Position numbers and translations under genes: made by a program
Source: an uncultured Bdellovibrionales bacterium
GTDB lineage: Bacteria; Bdellovibrionota; Bdellovibrionia; Bdellovibrionales; JAMPXM01
Reading direction: 5' to 3'
Assembly: GCA_937927435.1 (NCBI GenBank)
Contig: CALBDW010000135.1
Coordinates: forward strand, 1-25,397
DNA length: 25,397 bases
The notes under the pieces: generated by a model
Seen by the model: only the letters and a program-made list of their open reading frames with translations
What the model was told of the DNA's origin: nothing
The model's database searches: none
Shown: in pieces, positions 22,803 through 25,397 of the stretch
Layout: the number at the start of each line of letters is the position of its first letter
How positions within the stretch are numbered: position 1 is the first letter of the stretch

Positions 22803-23777
22803 TTAATTTTGCGGCATCTTTTCGATACCGAAACTAATTTCCCGGTTGGTCACGTCTCTTCTCGAAAACTCCACTTTCCTCACCTTGTTCGCGACAAGAA
22901 ACGCGGGCTCAAAGCCTTTCTCCGTAAGTTCTTGACGATAAAAATTCGCCCCTTGCTCTCGATTCGACATGGCTTCAACGTAATAACGGATAAGTTTAAC
23001 GGCCTTCAGGCGAACCACCGTTTGGCCACCCCCGTTCGGCGGCAGATGACGAAGGTAATTGTCGGCCGACGTGAAACGCTTCGACGGTTCCCAAGGCATA
23101 CTCATGTCGATGTATTTAGTCAGCGTTGCGTTCGTCACCAGATCTTTACCCTGCGCCATACCAACGAAAATTGGCGAACGCGGAGGAACCCTCGCGCTGT
23201 CGGCGCCGACCGGACGGAAGCGCGCCGGGGTATCAAGCATGTAAAACTTGTTCTGGGTCCAGAAACCACCTTGTGCGCTCAAAAAATTGTTATTGTTCAA
23301 TCCCATGTAGGTCAGGCTCGCGGCCTGATTGAAGTCCGTAGGCACAGGCCCGATGACGTACGCCGCTATCGGATCGTAAATAATCAGAGGCTTCACATTG
23401 TTTTTCAGATCAAGAACGAGAAAGAATATTTCCGTGACGACGCTTTTATCCGCGCTTTTGTCCACCGCCAGAGTGAGTGAACGCTCCCTATTGGGCAAGA
23501 GGGACGCCGGAACGTCTGGAAAGTAATCGAAAAACCCGAGATTGTTTTTGTCCTTCACATAGGTGATGTTGTTGAATGAAGGGTCCGCATTTCGCAGATC
23601 GAGCAAAAGGATACGCTCCCCGATCGTTTTATCGATGTATTCCGACACCGACGATTGCATTCTTTGTTGTCTGAACACGAAGGTGCCCATCGTCGTAACG
23701 GTGAACAGTGCCACCGTGACCGATATGCCGAGGCCGACGATCAGTTCGGTTAATGAAAAACCCTTCGCGTTCATCAT
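22803..23777 (-). CDS. Type IV prepilin-like protein (PilW-type position)
   Basis: This 324-residue protein has a class III prepilin leader: MMNAKG, then FSLTELIVGLGISVTVALF, with cleavage after Gly6 and the needed Glu at mature position 5. The hydrophobic helix is the pilin N-terminal coil; the large C-terminal part (about 270 residues) is beta-rich and unusually big for a pseudopilin. Its start overlaps the upstream prepilin's stop by four bases (ATGATG at 23777-23774 includes TGA), and a second ATG three bases on is equally possible. Leader peptidase, assembly ATPase and secretin genes are not in the window, so minor pilin of a type IV pilus and pseudopilin of a type II system cannot be distinguished. 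Confidence 0.8.
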   Translation of the reverse strand: MMNAKGFSLTELIVGLGISVTVALFTVTTMGTFVFRQQRMQSSVSEYIDKTIGERILLLDLRNADPSFNNITYVKDKNNLGFFDYFPDVPASLLPNRERSLTLAVDKSADKSVVTEIFFLVLDLKNNVKPLIIYDPIAAYVIGPVPTDFNQAASLTYMGLNNNNFLSAQGGFWTQNKFYMLDTPARFRPVGADSARVPPRSPIFVGMAQGKDLVTNATLTKYIDMSMPWEPSKRFTSADNYLRHLPPNGGGQTVVRLKAVKLIRYYVEAMSNREQGANFYRQELTEKGFEPAFLVANKVRKVEFSRRDVTNREISFGIEKMPQN

Positions 23778-24253
23778 CGCGCACTCACTACAAAATGGTA
23801 ATCCCGATAGGGCGCGTCCCACTCGGTATTCGTTAGACGCAAAGTCACGAGATAGAGCCCCGGGAAACTTTCATAAGGTTGAATGACGAACCCGTATCGT
23901 CCCTTACATTGGGGACATTCTTTCGCGGAGGCGATAACCCCCACATCCCACGCCATGGGCAGCTTCTTCACATCGAGGGCGGCGTTGATGGCTTCGATAT
24001 TGCCGTCCATGTTCGCCGCGATCGGCCGCGCGAAATCAATTTGATGGCTTTCAAGAGCGACCCGGATGCTGTCGGCGATATCACTGATCTGCTTGTCGAC
24101 GGAACTCATCATGCGAGACACGGTCGATAACTGCTGCATGACCGCCATACCGCCGAACAGTCCCGCACAAAGGATGCCCAGGATGCCGAGCGCCACCACG
24201 TTTTCAATCAAGGAGAACCCCTGCTCACTCAGGTGTGTTCGCGTTCGGTTCAT
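23774..24253 (-). CDS. Type IV prepilin-like protein (PilV-type position)
   Basis: This 159-residue protein has the prepilin leader MNRTRTHLSEQG with cleavage after Gly12, giving mature FSLIENVVALGILGILCAGL with Glu5. A hydrophobic helix follows, then a coiled-coil-like stretch (MMSSVDKQISDIADSIRVAL) and a small beta domain with CPQC (near residue 113), probably a surface loop held by a disulfide. The leader is longer than in the next gene. The ATG overlaps the preceding gene's stop by four bases and is preceded by GGAGGG, so the three prepilin-region genes are coupled. Family name beyond type IV pilin-like is not justified. Confidence 0.8.
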   Translation of the reverse strand: MNRTRTHLSEQGFSLIENVVALGILGILCAGLFGGMAVMQQLSTVSRMMSSVDKQISDIADSIRVALESHQIDFARPIAANMDGNIEAINAALDVKKLPMAWDVGVIASAKECPQCKGRYGFVIQPYESFPGLYLVTLRLTNTEWDAPYRDYHFVVSAR

Positions 24254-25397
24254 ATGCCGCCCTCCCGCGAATACTCGATCACGAAATAATTTTCCGGATG
24301 TCGCTTACAAGATGTCGCCGAAGCTCCCGGCAAGCGACCGCAGTCGGGGTTCACCGCCGTCCACTGAAATGGGTCGGCCTTCGCCCTGAGCGAGATCGCG
24401 TTGCAGGAGAAGCGTGAAGCGACCGCTTGAATCGAGGGAACCGGATGCCAAATCGGATTGTTCGGATCCGGAGTTTCTGAACAAGGCGCGCCGGTCGCTG
24501 ACTTCAATATGCCGACCTTGCGCAATTCAAATGTCGCTTCAGGATAATAAATCGAACTCCACCGGATGCCGGCCGCCAGAGCCGACGGATCGATCTGAAG
24601 CGCACCGACTATGAATGTTCCAATAATACGAAGAGGCTTCGACCTCGGCTCTATCACGAGACGATCGCACGTCAAAAAACCCGTCACAATTTCCGCCGTA
24701 CTGCGAATCCGGCACACACCGACGATGGAGCGAATTTGGAACGAAACGTTGTTCGGGCGCGCGTTGAGATTGTCAAAGACGATCTCGGGCAAGATCGGAT
24801 CGCCGTGGGTGACTCCGTCCTCGCCAGCGAAGTTCCACGATTCGCGCGCTTTCGGCGAGAAGTCATAATCCCAAGCAGCGGCTCCGAACGCCTGCCCCTC
24901 TTTTGCACCACGGAGTTCTTCGCATTCTTTGTTGAATTGGCCCCAGTTGAAAGCAAAGGCGTCCGGAGGAGCTTCCGTTGCCATCCCATTGGGTGAATCC
25001 GCAAAACCAATAGGCGCCACGATAGTCTGAGAGCCGGACGTCGTCGTAAATGAGAAATTGAGATAACGCTTCTTATGGTTCAAACCATTGGTGTTCGCCG
25101 AAATCGGTTGGCCACGCACATAGGTGGGATCATATCCTCCGAAAATCATGACGGGAGCTTGCCGCTCCAGCTTCTCGTTGAGCAAAAACTCCGCGTTTTC
25201 AAACCTCATGCGCACGTCGACAACGTGAGGCTGCTCAATCCCGCCGTAAAGAACAGGTTCAACCGAGATGATAATTTGCGGAGCACGATAAGCGTTTCGG
25301 AGTGCTCGCCAAGCATTCAGTTCTTGTTGCAACGGCGAGTTCTGGCCGCCACCGCCTTGGCCGCCACCGCCTTGGCCGCCACCGCCTTGGCCGCCAC
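24250..25397 (-). CDS. Glycine-rich repeat protein of the prepilin cluster (5' partial)
   Basis: The frame is open to the window edge, so the N-terminus is missing and I cannot see whether it has a prepilin leader. A visible Gly-Gly-Gly-Gly-Gln repeat stretch (DNA 25346-25397) links the missing N-terminus to a domain of about 360 residues. That domain is rich in aromatic and beta-like segments (PQIIISVEPVLYGG, APVMIFGGYDPTYVRG, RYLNFSFTTTSGSQTIVAPI) and has cysteines in its last half (GVCRIR, LTCDRL, PCSETP, SCNAIS, DCGRL, SCKRH). It does not match a family I know. Since its stop is shared with the prepilin start (ATGA), it is probably part of the same pilus or secretion assembly, perhaps a PilX-position or tip protein. 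Confidence 0.6.
   Translation of the reverse strand, partial: GGQGGGGQGGGGQGGGGQNSPLQQELNAWRALRNAYRAPQIIISVEPVLYGGIEQPHVVDVRMRFENAEFLLNEKLERQAPVMIFGGYDPTYVRGQPISANTNGLNHKKRYLNFSFTTTSGSQTIVAPIGFADSPNGMATEAPPDAFAFNWGQFNKECEELRGAKEGQAFGAAAWDYDFSPKARESWNFAGEDGVTHGDPILPEIVFDNLNARPNNVSFQIRSIVGVCRIRSTAEIVTGFLTCDRLVIEPRSKPLRIIGTFIVGALQIDPSALAAGIRWSSIYYPEATFELRKVGILKSATGAPCSETPDPNNPIWHPVPSIQAVASRFSCNAISLRAKADPFQWTAVNPDCGRLPGASATSCKRHPENYFVIEYSREGGI
25346..25397 (-). repeat. 15-bp tandem repeat encoding GGGGQ
   Basis: Three full copies of the plus-strand unit CCGCCACCGCCTTGG (25346-25360, 25361-25375, 25376-25390) and a seven-base partial copy reach the window edge with no mismatch. On the coding strand it reads Gly4-Gln. 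The unit is a multiple of three, so copy changes alter linker length without shifting the frame. Total copy number is unknown because the array leaves the window. Confidence 0.95.

Noticed and set aside
23774..24253. CPQC in the prepilin-like protein as a thioredoxin active site
   Set aside because: There is no thioredoxin fold context around it; a structural disulfide loop is more likely.
25346..25397. Tandem repeat as a CRISPR array
   Set aside because: The units are contiguous 15-mers without spacers and translate in frame as GGGGQ.

Overview
The window looks like core chromosome of a Gram-negative bacterium of moderately high GC, most likely from the Bdellovibrionota (Bdellovibrio-like). 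This placement is an inference. It rests on the mix of lipoate/2-oxoacid dehydrogenase genes, phosphatidylserine synthase, ribosomal L13/S9 genes, many secreted proteins with no recognisable function, a CFI-box C-terminal sorting domain, minor prepilins and repeated TTG/GTG starts. No rRNA, tRNA, CRISPR array, integrase or intact transposase was seen. No gene-free stretch exceeds 300 bases; the longest are 9196-9460, 12608-12894 and 19745-20037.

Layout. (1) 1-1667, plus strand: the tail of a probable TPR protein, a PP2C-fold protein lacking the expected catalytic residues, and a radical SAM protein. (2) 1674-3506, minus strand: an exported sulfatase-fold protein that also appears to lack metal ligands. 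It is divergent from exbB-exbD (3592-4640), which has a good sigma70-type promoter. (3) 4641-9195, minus strand: lipA, E2, E3 (lpdA) and lipB form one lipoate-centred operon holding both lipoylation enzymes, a lipoylated acyltransferase and its dihydrolipoyl dehydrogenase; no E1 gene is present. A perfect palindrome spans the lipA ribosome binding site. (4) 9461-10252, minus strand: a DsbA/ScsC-like lipoprotein with a clear terminator. (5) 10463-12607: three exported or membrane proteins of unknown function.

(6) 12895-18766, plus strand: a DGK1/SEC59/VTE5-like lipid kinase, pssA and asd are tightly packed. A CFI-box-CTERM surface protein follows, overlapping an outer-membrane-barrel-like protein with 29-residue repeats, then truA. 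(7) 18881-19744: rplM-rpsI, with a promoter at the end of truA and a strong terminator. (8) 20038-21008: two small probable lipoproteins. (9) 21018-25397, minus strand, running off the window: a glycine-rich protein of a prepilin cluster, two type IV prepilin-like proteins, a secreted protein with three EF-hand loops and a small HAMP membrane protein.

The best candidates for new biology are the minor-pilin/EF-hand/HAMP cluster, the CFI-box plus barrel pair, the two apparently inactive enzyme-fold proteins, the lipA palindrome, and a 26-bp repeat found as an inverted pair near lipA and as a single copy 10 kb away. Everything was read by eye from sequence; no database search or structure prediction was run.
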